DNA from: Chitinophagaceae bacterium
GTDB lineage: Bacteria; Bacteroidota; Bacteroidia; Chitinophagales; Chitinophagaceae
Reading direction: 5' to 3'
Length of the DNA stretch: 32,527 nucleotides
Assembly: GCA_014379345.1 (NCBI GenBank)
Contig: JACMLY010000107.1
Coordinates: forward strand, 1-32,527
Shown here: piece by piece, positions 1 through 6,474 of the stretch
How the letters are laid out: each line of letters begins with the position of its first letter
Numbering within the stretch: position 1 is the first letter of the stretch
Program-made: the position numbers and the translations under genes
The notes under the pieces: generated by a model
Told to the model about the DNA's origin: nothing
The model's database searches: none
Seen by the model: the letters and a program-made list of their open reading frames with translations, nothing else

Positions 1-17
1 AGTATACTTAAAAAAAT

Positions 18-47
18 TTTGCTAAAAACTATTTGCCCTTATCTTTG
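18..47 (+). promoter_or_regulatory. Bacteroidota-type promoter of tRNA-Val
   Basis: A TTTG (-33 type) at 18-21 is followed after 18 bp by TATCTTTG at 40-47, a full match to the Bacteroidota -7 consensus TAnnTTTG. The tRNA starts 18 bp after the -7 box, which leaves a short leader. The match is read from the sequence; the consensus is established for the primary sigma factor of this phylum. Confidence 0.75.
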
Positions 48-65
48 CCATCCTAATTTAAAAAA

Positions 66-140
66 GGGAGTTTAGCTCAGCTGGTTCAGAGCATCTGCCT
101 TACAAGCAGAGGGTCGGCGGTTCGAACCCGTCAACTCCCA
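66..140 (+). tRNA. tRNA-Val (anticodon TAC)
   Basis: This 75-nt sequence folds as a tRNA. The acceptor stem GGGAGTT (66-72) pairs with AACTCCC (133-139) and A140 is the discriminator base. The anticodon stem TCTGC/GCAGA encloses the loop CTTACAA, giving anticodon TAC at 101-103 (reads GUA valine codons). The T arm GGCGG-TTCGAAC-CCGTC closes with one G-U pair. The 3' CCA is not encoded. A promoter precedes it and a terminator follows, so it is probably a single-gene transcript. Confidence 0.96.
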
Positions 141-144
141 CACA

Positions 145-177
145 ATGCCTTGTTCTTTTGAAGAAGGCATTTTTATT
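145..177 (+). terminator. Rho-independent terminator of tRNA-Val
   Basis: ATGCCTT (145-151) pairs with AAGGCAT (164-170). Inside it, after one G-G mismatch, TTC/GAA closes a TTTT loop. The run TTTTTATTT follows directly. It starts 5 nt after the tRNA. Confidence 0.85.
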
Positions 178-344
178 TAACAGCTTTTACAGCGGAAAAT
201 AGAAACTATCTGAGCTTTTGGTGCCGATAATAGCAGACATGTCTCAATCACAGAGCTAACTGCCTGCGGGTTGGATGATAATCCTTTATTTGTTTCCAGC
301 ACAAAAAAAAACCGATTGTCATTTCGAAGATCATTGATTCTAAC

Positions 345-368
345 AAAAAACCAGGCGTTTATACCTGG
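345..368 (-). terminator. possible terminator downstream of the receptor relic
   Basis: On the minus strand CCAGG (368-364) and CCTGG (355-351) form a 5-bp stem with an 8-nt loop, followed by TTTTTT (350-345). It lies 87 bp beyond the stop of the TonB-receptor relic and could be its original terminator. The rest of 180-454 shows no gene or other structure that I can recognise. Confidence 0.45.
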
Positions 369-454
369 CTTAATCTATTCAAATCTTGATAACGAGATGA
401 GCTTTTTCGGGATGTATAATCAACGATGCGAATAAGGCAACAGTCAACTCTACC

Positions 455-688
455 TTATTTTAAGAAGCTTCCTAAATCAAAAGAAATCCCAACATTAAAA
501 TTCCGGGGTTCGGCCAATTGATAACTGTAGCCAAAAGAACTTTTCGTTGTAATATAAGAGTAATACTTATCAGTAATGTTCAACACATTTAACCAAACTT
601 CCAGCCCCTGAAATTGATAACCGGCTCTTACAGGTATAAATTCATCCCAGACAAACTTTATAAAAAATTCCTTCTGTTCCCGGTTACC
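455..688 (-). pseudogene. C-terminal relic of a TonB-dependent receptor
   Basis: Read on the minus strand, this stretch encodes about 77 residues that look like the last strands of a TonB-dependent outer-membrane receptor. It contains FVWDEFIPVRAGYQF, then LEVWLNVLNITDKYYSY, then SSFGYSYQLAEPRNFNVGIS, and ends in SFDLGSFLK before a stop at 455-457. Alternating strands, the NxxNxxDKxY turn and the 'EPRNFNVG' end are typical of iron-siderophore-type receptors. There is no start codon. An in-frame TAA (689-691) cuts it upstream and a dioxygenase gene ends at 703, so the barrel and plug (usually 600-700 residues more) are gone. I infer a deletion or replacement. The surviving reading frame is clean, so the event may be recent. 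No function is expected. Confidence 0.75.
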
Positions 689-702
689 TTAAAGTTAAAC
701 GC

Positions 703-1632
703 TCATATCAGCGAAGGCCTCTCAGTGATCTCATGATATTTTATTACATCCGATGCATAATAATGTACTACCATACTTTTGCGGGTCAGTGCTTTGTTTT
801 GGATAGGGGCACCCCCATGTACCAGGTTGGCGTGCCATATAAAAACATCTCCCTTGCATGCATGGAATTCCCGTTGCTGAAATCCATGTTGCGTCACAAG
901 CTCGTCTAACACATCTTCATATTCCGAATAATCTTTTTTGCCAAGAGTTAAAAAGGTTTCCCCCTCATTAAAATCACTGTTTAATAAATAGGGGAGCTTA
1001 TGGCTGCCGGGGTAATAGAAAAGCGGTCCATTGTCTGCATTCACATCTTCCAACGCTACCCAGGCTGCAATCAGGTAACCTAATGGATATGTGGTCATGT
1101 GAATGCTATCTGAATGGGCGCGTTGCTGGCTGCCTTGCAAAAAATTGATTGTTTGAAAAGCAACCACTTCCTTGTCCAGGATAAATCCCAAAATGTTTTT
1201 TAATAAACTATCATTGATAGCCTTTTTTATAAGTGATGATTTCTTATTGGCGAACATCAATTTATTTCCCTGCGTGAAACCTAGCTTTTGACTTTTTACC
1301 AACTTGTCAATTTCTTCGTTCATTGCCGAACAGGTATCCTCGTCGAAAAAATTTTCAAGGATCATATGACCATCTTTACTCCAATTCATTATTTTTTTCT
1401 GAATAGAAGAGGAGAAATGACTGAACGATCTTTTTTGAGAAGCCAATAGATTTGAGTCACCGGTATCGAGCCATGCCCTCGACTCTTTATCAGGAAAATC
1501 CTTGCTTGATATCGATGCAATGAGAGGCTTTTTGATATTATATTTCTTATACGCTTCGCGGTTATGCTTCAGTTCTTTGTAATGAAACAGGTTATATAAC
1601 CAATGGATCGGTTTATAGTGCTTTAAATCCAT
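703..1632 (-). CDS. phytanoyl-CoA dioxygenase (PhyH)-family protein
   Basis: A 309-residue protein of the PhyH branch of Fe(II)/2-oxoglutarate-dependent oxygenases. The probable iron ligands are visible: H173 and D175 in the HSDS motif and H272 in VHGG, about 97 residues later, with the family pattern 'AWVALEDVNADNGPLFYYPGSH' split around residue 195. There is no signal peptide, so it should be cytosolic. Members hydroxylate fatty acyl chains, amino acids or small metabolites; the substrate cannot be read here. It faces away from the FkbM methyltransferase gene and its 3' end abuts the receptor relic, so it may have arrived with the event that destroyed that receptor. No clear promoter box is visible upstream. 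Family assignment is firm; physiological role unknown. Confidence 0.85.
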   Translation of the reverse strand: MDLKHYKPIHWLYNLFHYKELKHNREAYKKYNIKKPLIASISSKDFPDKESRAWLDTGDSNLLASQKRSFSHFSSSIQKKIMNWSKDGHMILENFFDEDTCSAMNEEIDKLVKSQKLGFTQGNKLMFANKKSSLIKKAINDSLLKNILGFILDKEVVAFQTINFLQGSQQRAHSDSIHMTTYPLGYLIAAWVALEDVNADNGPLFYYPGSHKLPYLLNSDFNEGETFLTLGKKDYSEYEDVLDELVTQHGFQQREFHACKGDVFIWHANLVHGGAPIQNKALTRKSMVVHYYASDVIKYHEITERPSLI

Positions 1633-2065
1633 TTATTAAAGTGTATTATGTCTACAAATTACTTATTTATTAATACAATTTATCCAGACCAAATTTTATA
1701 AAGATTAACGACCTTCTGATTCACGGCAATGATTGGTGCAAAAAAAGTTCGGGTTACATATCTCAAATCAGATTTCGATAGTCCTGTTAAACTTCAAAGT
1801 AGAGCACATTCCCTTTTTTATTTTAAGAGTAATTGCTCTGAGGAACAATGAACGATTCACCCGGTTTAAAACATCCAATCTGACAAGTTGAAATGGTACT
1901 GCTCAAATTCGACTTGCAACCTGGCTGTTATTTGCATTACGTCTAATTTTTTATATTTTGCCTCATATATCCCAGCCAAGAGTCTTGAAACTGTTACCAA
2001 ATTCTGATACCTCTAATAATTAAATCAAATATTTTTCCATATGAGAAATAATAAGCCATAATTAC
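1633..2065. other. 433-bp AT-rich divergent intergenic region
   Basis: No coding stretch, RNA gene or strong repeat is seen between the divergent PhyH and FkbM genes. A weak promoter candidate for the plus-strand gene is TTTG at 1931-1934 followed after 17 bp by TATATTTTG (1952-1960), one base longer than the Bacteroidota -7 consensus. It would give a leader of about 100 nt. Confidence 0.4.
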
Positions 2066-2905
2066 ATGAAAAAGAAAGTAATTTTTGATCTTGGAGCACA
2101 TAAAGGCGAAGACAGCGATTTTTATTTAAGGAAGGGATTTAGGGTAATTGCGGTAGATGCTTCAGATAAAATGTGTGAAATAATTTTCGAAAACTTTAAA
2201 GATCACCCGAATAGGGAAGATCTTACAATTGTAAACTATGCGATCACTGAAAAGGATGGCGAAACAATTACATTTTATGAGAATGTTGATAAATCTGTAT
2301 GGGGAACCATTTTCGAAAGTTGGGATTCCCGTAATAAAAAACTGGCCACTAATTCTATTAGTAGAACAGTTAAAACAGCACGATTAGATACCTTAATAAA
2401 TACGGAATTACGGGATGACGAAACACTTGAATATGTTAAGATTGATATAGAGGGTGCGGACGTTATGGCATTAAAATCGCTATCTAATTCGAAAGAAAAA
2501 CCAAGATTTGTATCATTGGAGTCTGGAAAGACATCATGGGATGAATTACTGCATGAATTTAAGATACTGGAACAACTGGGATACACAAAATTCAAGATCG
2601 TTGATCAATCAAAGGTTCAAAGCCAACGATGTCCCAATCCTTCTAAAGAAGGCAATTATATCGATTATAAGTTTTCATTTGGGAGCTCGGGATTATTTGG
2701 AGATGAGTTATCGGGGGAATGGTTATGCGCTGAGGATGCAATTAAAGTCTATAAAAAAATCTTTGTCAGATACAGATACTTCGGTGATGATGGCATTTTT
2801 AATAATAAATTTTTTATGAATAATAATTATTTGAATAAGCTGATGCGTATCTTGAAATTAAAATATCCACACGTAGGTTGGTATGATACACACTGCACTT
2901 TTTGA
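2066..2905 (+). CDS. FkbM-family methyltransferase
   Basis: A 279-residue SAM-dependent methyltransferase of the FkbM family. The SAM-binding motif I is VIFDLGAHKGEDS near residues 5-16, the acidic motif II residue is in 'VIAVDAS' near 31, and the FkbM signature 'LDTLI...EYVKIDIEGADVMALKSL' lies at about 109-140. FkbM-type enzymes are mostly O-methyltransferases acting on sugars, polyketide hydroxyls or related acceptors; the acceptor here is unknown. About 100 residues follow the core fold and contain many aromatics, with no recognisable extra domain. ATG at 2066 starts just before motif I as usual. It stands alone, 68 bp before tag, and is visibly richer in A+T than the housekeeping genes. 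This would fit horizontal acquisition, but I have not measured it. It lies too far from the NRPS genes to assume it belongs to them. Confidence 0.85.
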   Translation: MKKKVIFDLGAHKGEDSDFYLRKGFRVIAVDASDKMCEIIFENFKDHPNREDLTIVNYAITEKDGETITFYENVDKSVWGTIFESWDSRNKKLATNSISRTVKTARLDTLINTELRDDETLEYVKIDIEGADVMALKSLSNSKEKPRFVSLESGKTSWDELLHEFKILEQLGYTKFKIVDQSKVQSQRCPNPSKEGNYIDYKFSFGSSGLFGDELSGEWLCAEDAIKVYKKIFVRYRYFGDDGIFNNKFFMNNNYLNKLMRILKLKYPHVGWYDTHCTF

Positions 2906-2973
2906 ACCTTTTTTCAATCTACACCCCACAATTAAGATACACTATCGTAATTCAATTGAAGGGTCTAAATAAT

Positions 2974-3528
2974 ATGGCGAAACAAAATACTTATTGCGAA
3001 GCTGTAGCGCTGATGGAACGCGACAATGTTCATGTGTACTATCACGATTCTGAATATGGCTTTCCGATCCTAAATGATAATGAATTGTTTGCCCGCCTGG
3101 TATTGGAAATCAACCAGGCAGGCCTGTCGTGGACAACCATTTTGAACAAGAAAAATAATTTCTTTCGGGCATTCGACGATTTCGAAATTGCCCGCGTCTC
3201 TAAATATGGTGAAAAAAAGATCCTCGAATTATTGCAGGACCCGGGTATTATCCGTAACCGCCTGAAAATTGAATCAGTCATTGACAATGCGACACGCATC
3301 CAGCAGATTCAAAAAGAACATGGCTCTTTTAAAAACTGGCTTGATCATCATCATCCCAAAACTAAAGACGAATGGGTGAAATTATTCAAGAAAACATTTC
3401 GATTTACAGGAGGCGAAATAGTAAATGAATTTTTAGTGAGTTCAGGGTATCTGGAAGGCGCTCATATACCGTCTTGCCCGGTCTATAAAACAGTAATGAA
3501 ACATAAACCTGCCTGGACAACGCCATAG
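2974..3528 (+). CDS. tag: DNA-3-methyladenine glycosylase I
   Basis: A 184-residue enzyme that removes 3-methyladenine from alkylated DNA (base excision repair, cytosol). It matches the Tag family along its length: the N-terminal YC with C8, YHDSEYG with H24, 'LEINQAGLSW' with the catalytic-type E45, 'LLQDPGIIRNRLKI' in the helix-hairpin-helix region, and the C-terminal H164/C168. C8, H24, H164 and C168 are the four zinc ligands of the Tag zinc snap. I chose ATG 2974 because the reading frame upstream (from 2902) adds 24 residues not found in the family and overlaps the end of the FkbM gene. It converges with the isomerase-like gene at 3611. A small CATC-GCGA-GATG hairpin (3544-3555) and two copies of ACGTTTCA (3583-3606) lie in the gap. 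Confidence 0.93.
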   Translation: MAKQNTYCEAVALMERDNVHVYYHDSEYGFPILNDNELFARLVLEINQAGLSWTTILNKKNNFFRAFDDFEIARVSKYGEKKILELLQDPGIIRNRLKIESVIDNATRIQQIQKEHGSFKNWLDHHHPKTKDEWVKLFKKTFRFTGGEIVNEFLVSSGYLEGAHIPSCPVYKTVMKHKPAWTTP

Positions 3529-3610
3529 GACGCTGTAGGCTTTCATCGCGAGATGCGAAAGATCAAACATTAATTCTGACGTTTCATCCCTCACGTTTCA
3601 CATTTTCCCT

Positions 3611-3901
3611 CTAATTCATCTGCAATGTAGGAAGCCGGTAGTTCTGACCATCCAAAGCAAATAATTCATGTACCTCATACGTAAAATAGGGGAACAAAGG
3701 AGATTGTGCGATGATCTTTTCAATTGCCGCCCTGTCCGCTACATTTACCGTGATCCAGATGCGTTGACTTTCCATGCTTACTGCATAGTGTTCAACAATT
3801 TCTTTATTGATCAGGTAATTGATATATGTTTTATGCGCAGGAACAAGGTCCATGAATTCCTTATCTGTAATAAACTGTATGGTTATCTGGAACTTTTTCA
3901 T
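3611..3901 (-). CDS. muconolactone-isomerase-like / YciI-like small protein
   Basis: A 96-residue protein with the layout of small ferredoxin-like (dimeric alpha+beta barrel) proteins. The first strand is KKFQITIQF, a helix carries the 'VPAHKTYINYLINKEIVEHYAV' region (split here by the family's turn), and the segment SPLFPYFTYEVHEL closely resembles the 'PLFPFMDIEVTPL' end of muconolactone delta-isomerases. No catechol pathway genes surround it, so a catabolic isomerase role is not supported. Many genomes carry such orphan paralogs of unknown function. It starts 39 bp after mtaB on the same strand and is probably co-transcribed with it. ATG at 3901 is the only sensible start. Fold assignment is good, function unknown. 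Confidence 0.75.
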   Translation of the reverse strand: MKKFQITIQFITDKEFMDLVPAHKTYINYLINKEIVEHYAVSMESQRIWITVNVADRAAIEKIIAQSPLFPYFTYEVHELFALDGQNYRLPTLQMN

Positions 3902-3940
3902 AACTGTTCCTATAATAAACGAGAAAATGGAGCAAATGGT

Positions 3941-5212
3941 TTACAGGGTCCAGTCAATAATCTGGTTTACCCATTCAGCACGATGGGGAGAGCTGATCTT
4001 AATATAATTATCTGTATACCCTTCCATCATCCCATGTTTATCGAAGCCTTCAAATAATACTTTACGAACCTGGCCGGCATGAAGTTGGGTGAAGTACTGC
4101 ATTTTCATGAAACTCAGATTGCGCAAGGCTTTGTTACGTTCATTGCGAACATGCGCCGGTACAACTGGTTCAATTGCCAATGCCCGTGTATTATCCCTTT
4201 CAGAGTACGTAAACACATGGAGATAGGAAATATCGAGAGTGTGAAGGAAATCATAAGTTTCTTTAAAGTCCTCTTCCTGCTCACCGGGAAATCCAACAAT
4301 CACATCTACGCCGATCGCACAATGAGGCATTCGTGTTTTGATATGTTGCACTTTTTCCTGGTACAATTCTCTATTGTATCGCCGGCGCATCAAGCCCAGG
4401 ATCTTATTGCTTCCACTTTGTAAGGGAATATGAAAATGAGGCATGAATTTGTCGCTGTTGGCCACCCATTCAATAATCTGATTTGTTAATAAATTGGGCT
4501 CAATAGATGAAATCCGGTAACGTTGAACAGGAAGAGCATCCAATACCCGGATCAACTCAAAAAAAGAACGTTCATCTTTTTGACCGGCACCTGCGCTTTT
4601 TCCAAAATCTCCGAGATTGACACCGGTCAGTACAATTTCCTTTATTCCTTTCGCCGTTAATTCGTTCACATTTTTTACTACATTTTCAATCGAGTCGCTA
4701 CGACTTTTCCCCCTGGCCATTGGGATGGTGCAGAAGGAACAATTGTAATCGCAGCCATCCTGCACTTTTAAGAAACTGCGGGTGCGGTCGTTGATGGAAT
4801 AGGAAGCATTAAACCCATTGATGGTTTCAATATCGCATGAACAGATTTTGGTTGAATCCCCTTTTGTAAGTTCTTTCAGGTGATGGCCGATATTAAATTT
4901 TTCAGAGGCTCCCAATACAAGATCCACGCCTGGTATGTCTGCAATTTCTGTAGGCTTTAATTGGGCATAACAGCCTGTGATCACGACTAAACTTTCAGGA
5001 GATTTTCTTTGGATCCGCCGAACCAGGTGGCGGCATTCTTTATCTGCATTGTCCGTTACCGAACAGGTATTAATGATATAAATATCAGCCAGGTCGGTAA
5101 ACTCTTTTTTCTCAAAACCTTCTTTTTCCAGCATCCGGGAAAGGGATGAGGTTTCTGAAAAATTCAGCTTGCAACCTAAAGTATGAAATGCCACTGTTCT
5201 TCTTTCGCTCAT
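3941..5212 (-). CDS. mtaB: tRNA threonylcarbamoyladenosine methylthiotransferase MtaB
   Basis: A 423-residue radical-SAM methylthiotransferase that converts t6A37 to ms2t6A37 in ANN-decoding tRNAs. The UPF0004 domain has its three cluster cysteines: C14 in TLGCKLN, C50 in NTCSVT and C81 in TGCYAQ. The radical-SAM domain has the CxxxCxxC motif at C154/C158/C161. The 'TLGCKLN' form and the extra 'ADKECRHLVRR' segment are more like MtaB than MiaB or RimO, and the length fits. A short C-terminal TRAM-like region ('RKVLFEGFDKHGMMEGYTDNY') follows. A very good promoter lies only 7 nt upstream of the ATG, so the mRNA may be leaderless. The gene is followed by the isomerase-like gene and diverges from plsC. 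Confidence 0.9.
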   Translation of the reverse strand: MSERRTVAFHTLGCKLNFSETSSLSRMLEKEGFEKKEFTDLADIYIINTCSVTDNADKECRHLVRRIQRKSPESLVVITGCYAQLKPTEIADIPGVDLVLGASEKFNIGHHLKELTKGDSTKICSCDIETINGFNASYSINDRTRSFLKVQDGCDYNCSFCTIPMARGKSRSDSIENVVKNVNELTAKGIKEIVLTGVNLGDFGKSAGAGQKDERSFFELIRVLDALPVQRYRISSIEPNLLTNQIIEWVANSDKFMPHFHIPLQSGSNKILGLMRRRYNRELYQEKVQHIKTRMPHCAIGVDVIVGFPGEQEEDFKETYDFLHTLDISYLHVFTYSERDNTRALAIEPVVPAHVRNERNKALRNLSFMKMQYFTQLHAGQVRKVLFEGFDKHGMMEGYTDNYIKISSPHRAEWVNQIIDWTL

Positions 5213-5219
5213 GAGGCGG

Positions 5220-5251
5220 CAAAGATACAGTACCGTTGGCCGCTGCCCAAA
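5220..5251 (-). promoter_or_regulatory. promoter of mtaB, probably leaderless
   Basis: On the minus strand TTTTGG at 5252-5247 is followed by TATCTTTG at 5227-5220, with 20 bp between TTTG and the -7 box. The -7 box is identical to that of tRNA-Val. Only 7 nt separate it from the ATG at 5212, about where transcription should begin. Confidence 0.6.
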
Positions 5252-5258
5252 ACCTGAA

Positions 5259-5374
5259 GGGTTTAAAGTTTAAAGTTTAAGGTTTGGGATTGAGTTGTGG
5301 CGCGATGGGTATAACCATAATAATACATCCAAACCTGAAACTTTAAACCATAAACCCTAAACCCTAAACCCTTT
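5259..5374. repeat. degenerate inverted word repeat (AAAGTTT/CCCTAAA)
   Basis: The left arm (5259-5288) is made of GTTTAAA-type words. The right arm (5329-5374) carries their complement, including three perfect CCCTAAA units inside 5352-5371. The arms can fold over a 40-nt loop. It lies between the divergent mtaB and plsC genes. A TATATTTG box (5381-5388), a full TAnnTTTG match but without a -33 partner, follows directly and may serve plsC. Confidence 0.7.
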
Positions 5375-5446
5375 AAATGATATATTTGAGGGCATGACTT
5401 AATTATCTGCCAGGCCCAGATTTACAAACCAACGGCCGTCGATCGA

Positions 5447-6208
5447 ATGAAACTTGTTGGATTGCCTTTTCGAATAATATATTTTATTTATGCAGTGATC
5501 ACTTTTATCGCGGTAATGTTTTTAATACTGCCATTTGTGGTGATCGGCTCATTTTTCGGAAAAATAAAAGGCGGTAATTTTATTTACCGTGCATGTTGTG
5601 TCTGGGGAGATCTATGGTTATTTACCATCGGTATCATTCATAGGAACCTGTATGAATCGCCGCATGATAAAGGCAGGCAATATATTTTTGTGGCCAATCA
5701 TATTTCCTATTTCGATGCGCCCGTCATTGTAGAATCACTCCGGCAGCCGGTTCGCATTTTGGGGAAAAGTGAAATGTCTAAAGTCCCTTTTTTTGGATTT
5801 ATTTACAGGAATGCTATCGTGACCGTAGATAGAAGCAGTCCCGAACACCGTGCCAAAAGTGTGCGGGTGCTGAAAGCAGTATTGCGCAAAGGGATCTCCA
5901 TTTTTATTTTTCCTGAAGGAACCCTGAATGAAACAAAAAAACCTTTAAAAGAATTTTACGATGGCGCGTTCCGGATCGCAATAGAAACGCAAACGCCTAT
6001 CAAGCCAATTCTTTTTCTTGATAGTTTTAAAAGATTAAGCCATGAAAGTTTATTAAGCCTGAATCCCGGCAGATCAAGATCGATATTCCTGGATGAAATA
6101 AGCGTAGAGGGACTTCAATCAAAAGATGTAAATAGGCTGAAACAAAAAGTTTTTTCAATAATGGAGCAAAAATTAATTGAATATAAGGCGGATTGGATCG
6201 ATGGGTGA
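5447..6208 (+). CDS. 1-acyl-sn-glycerol-3-phosphate acyltransferase (PlsC family)
   Basis: A 253-residue membrane-bound acyltransferase that most likely adds the second acyl chain in phosphatidic acid synthesis at the inner membrane. The N-terminus has one long hydrophobic stretch (about residues 8-35). The catalytic H(x4)D motif is NHISYFD with H85 and D90. The second motif region has 'RNAIVTVDRSS', and FPEGT is at 155-159. The length is typical for the family. Related enzymes acylate other lysophospholipids or ornithine lipids, so substrate specificity is not proven and I give no gene symbol. It stands alone between a divergent repeat on its left and a tandem word repeat that begins right at its stop codon. 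Confidence 0.87.
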   Translation: MKLVGLPFRIIYFIYAVITFIAVMFLILPFVVIGSFFGKIKGGNFIYRACCVWGDLWLFTIGIIHRNLYESPHDKGRQYIFVANHISYFDAPVIVESLRQPVRILGKSEMSKVPFFGFIYRNAIVTVDRSSPEHRAKSVRVLKAVLRKGISIFIFPEGTLNETKKPLKEFYDGAFRIAIETQTPIKPILFLDSFKRLSHESLLSLNPGRSRSIFLDEISVEGLQSKDVNRLKQKVFSIMEQKLIEYKADWIDG

Positions 6209-6474
6209 TGTACGAAGTACGAGGTACGAGGTACGAAGTACGAAGTCATTGAGCGTTCAGGTTTAAACATTCAGTTTCAGGAACGTTCTTTTAGATAAAT
6301 CTCTTGCTGTGTACGTCGCATCTTCTCTTTGTGTATTCTTTTGTGTATTCTTTGTGAACCTCCTTAACTACGCGATCAATAGGATCACCAATGACACAAA
6401 GAAAAATCGCATTAAATTGCTATCATCAGCACTCTAAAATCTTGACCTTAAATTTTAAACCTTAAACTTAGAAA
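6209..6474. repeat. intergenic word repeats between plsC and priA
   Basis: Five near-perfect GTACGARG units run from 6210 to 6246, starting 2 nt after the plsC stop. Further on are TTTGTGTATTCT direct copies (6336-6360) facing ACACAAAG (6393-6401), and AAACCTTAAACT-type words (6443-6470) facing AGGTTTAAAC (6258-6268). The GTACGAAG word returns on the far side of priA. No gene is seen. Confidence 0.7.

Noticed and set aside
66..2905. Integrative element inserted at the 3' end of tRNA-Val
   Set aside because: No integrase gene is present, and I found no second copy of the tRNA 3' end further on in the window. The tRNA has an intact terminator right after it.
2902..2973. Longer N-terminus for the tag product
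   Set aside because: The 24 extra residues are unlike the family, and the start would overlap the FkbM gene. ATG 2974 puts the zinc cysteine at residue 8 as expected.
3544..3606. Terminator between tag and the isomerase-like gene
   Set aside because: The CATC-GCGA-GATG stem has only 4 bp and no T-run follows on either strand.
5259..5374. Eukaryotic telomere or assembly contamination
   Set aside because: The array is short, has an inverted partner, and lies between normal bacterial genes. Similar word repeats occur in many other gaps of the window.
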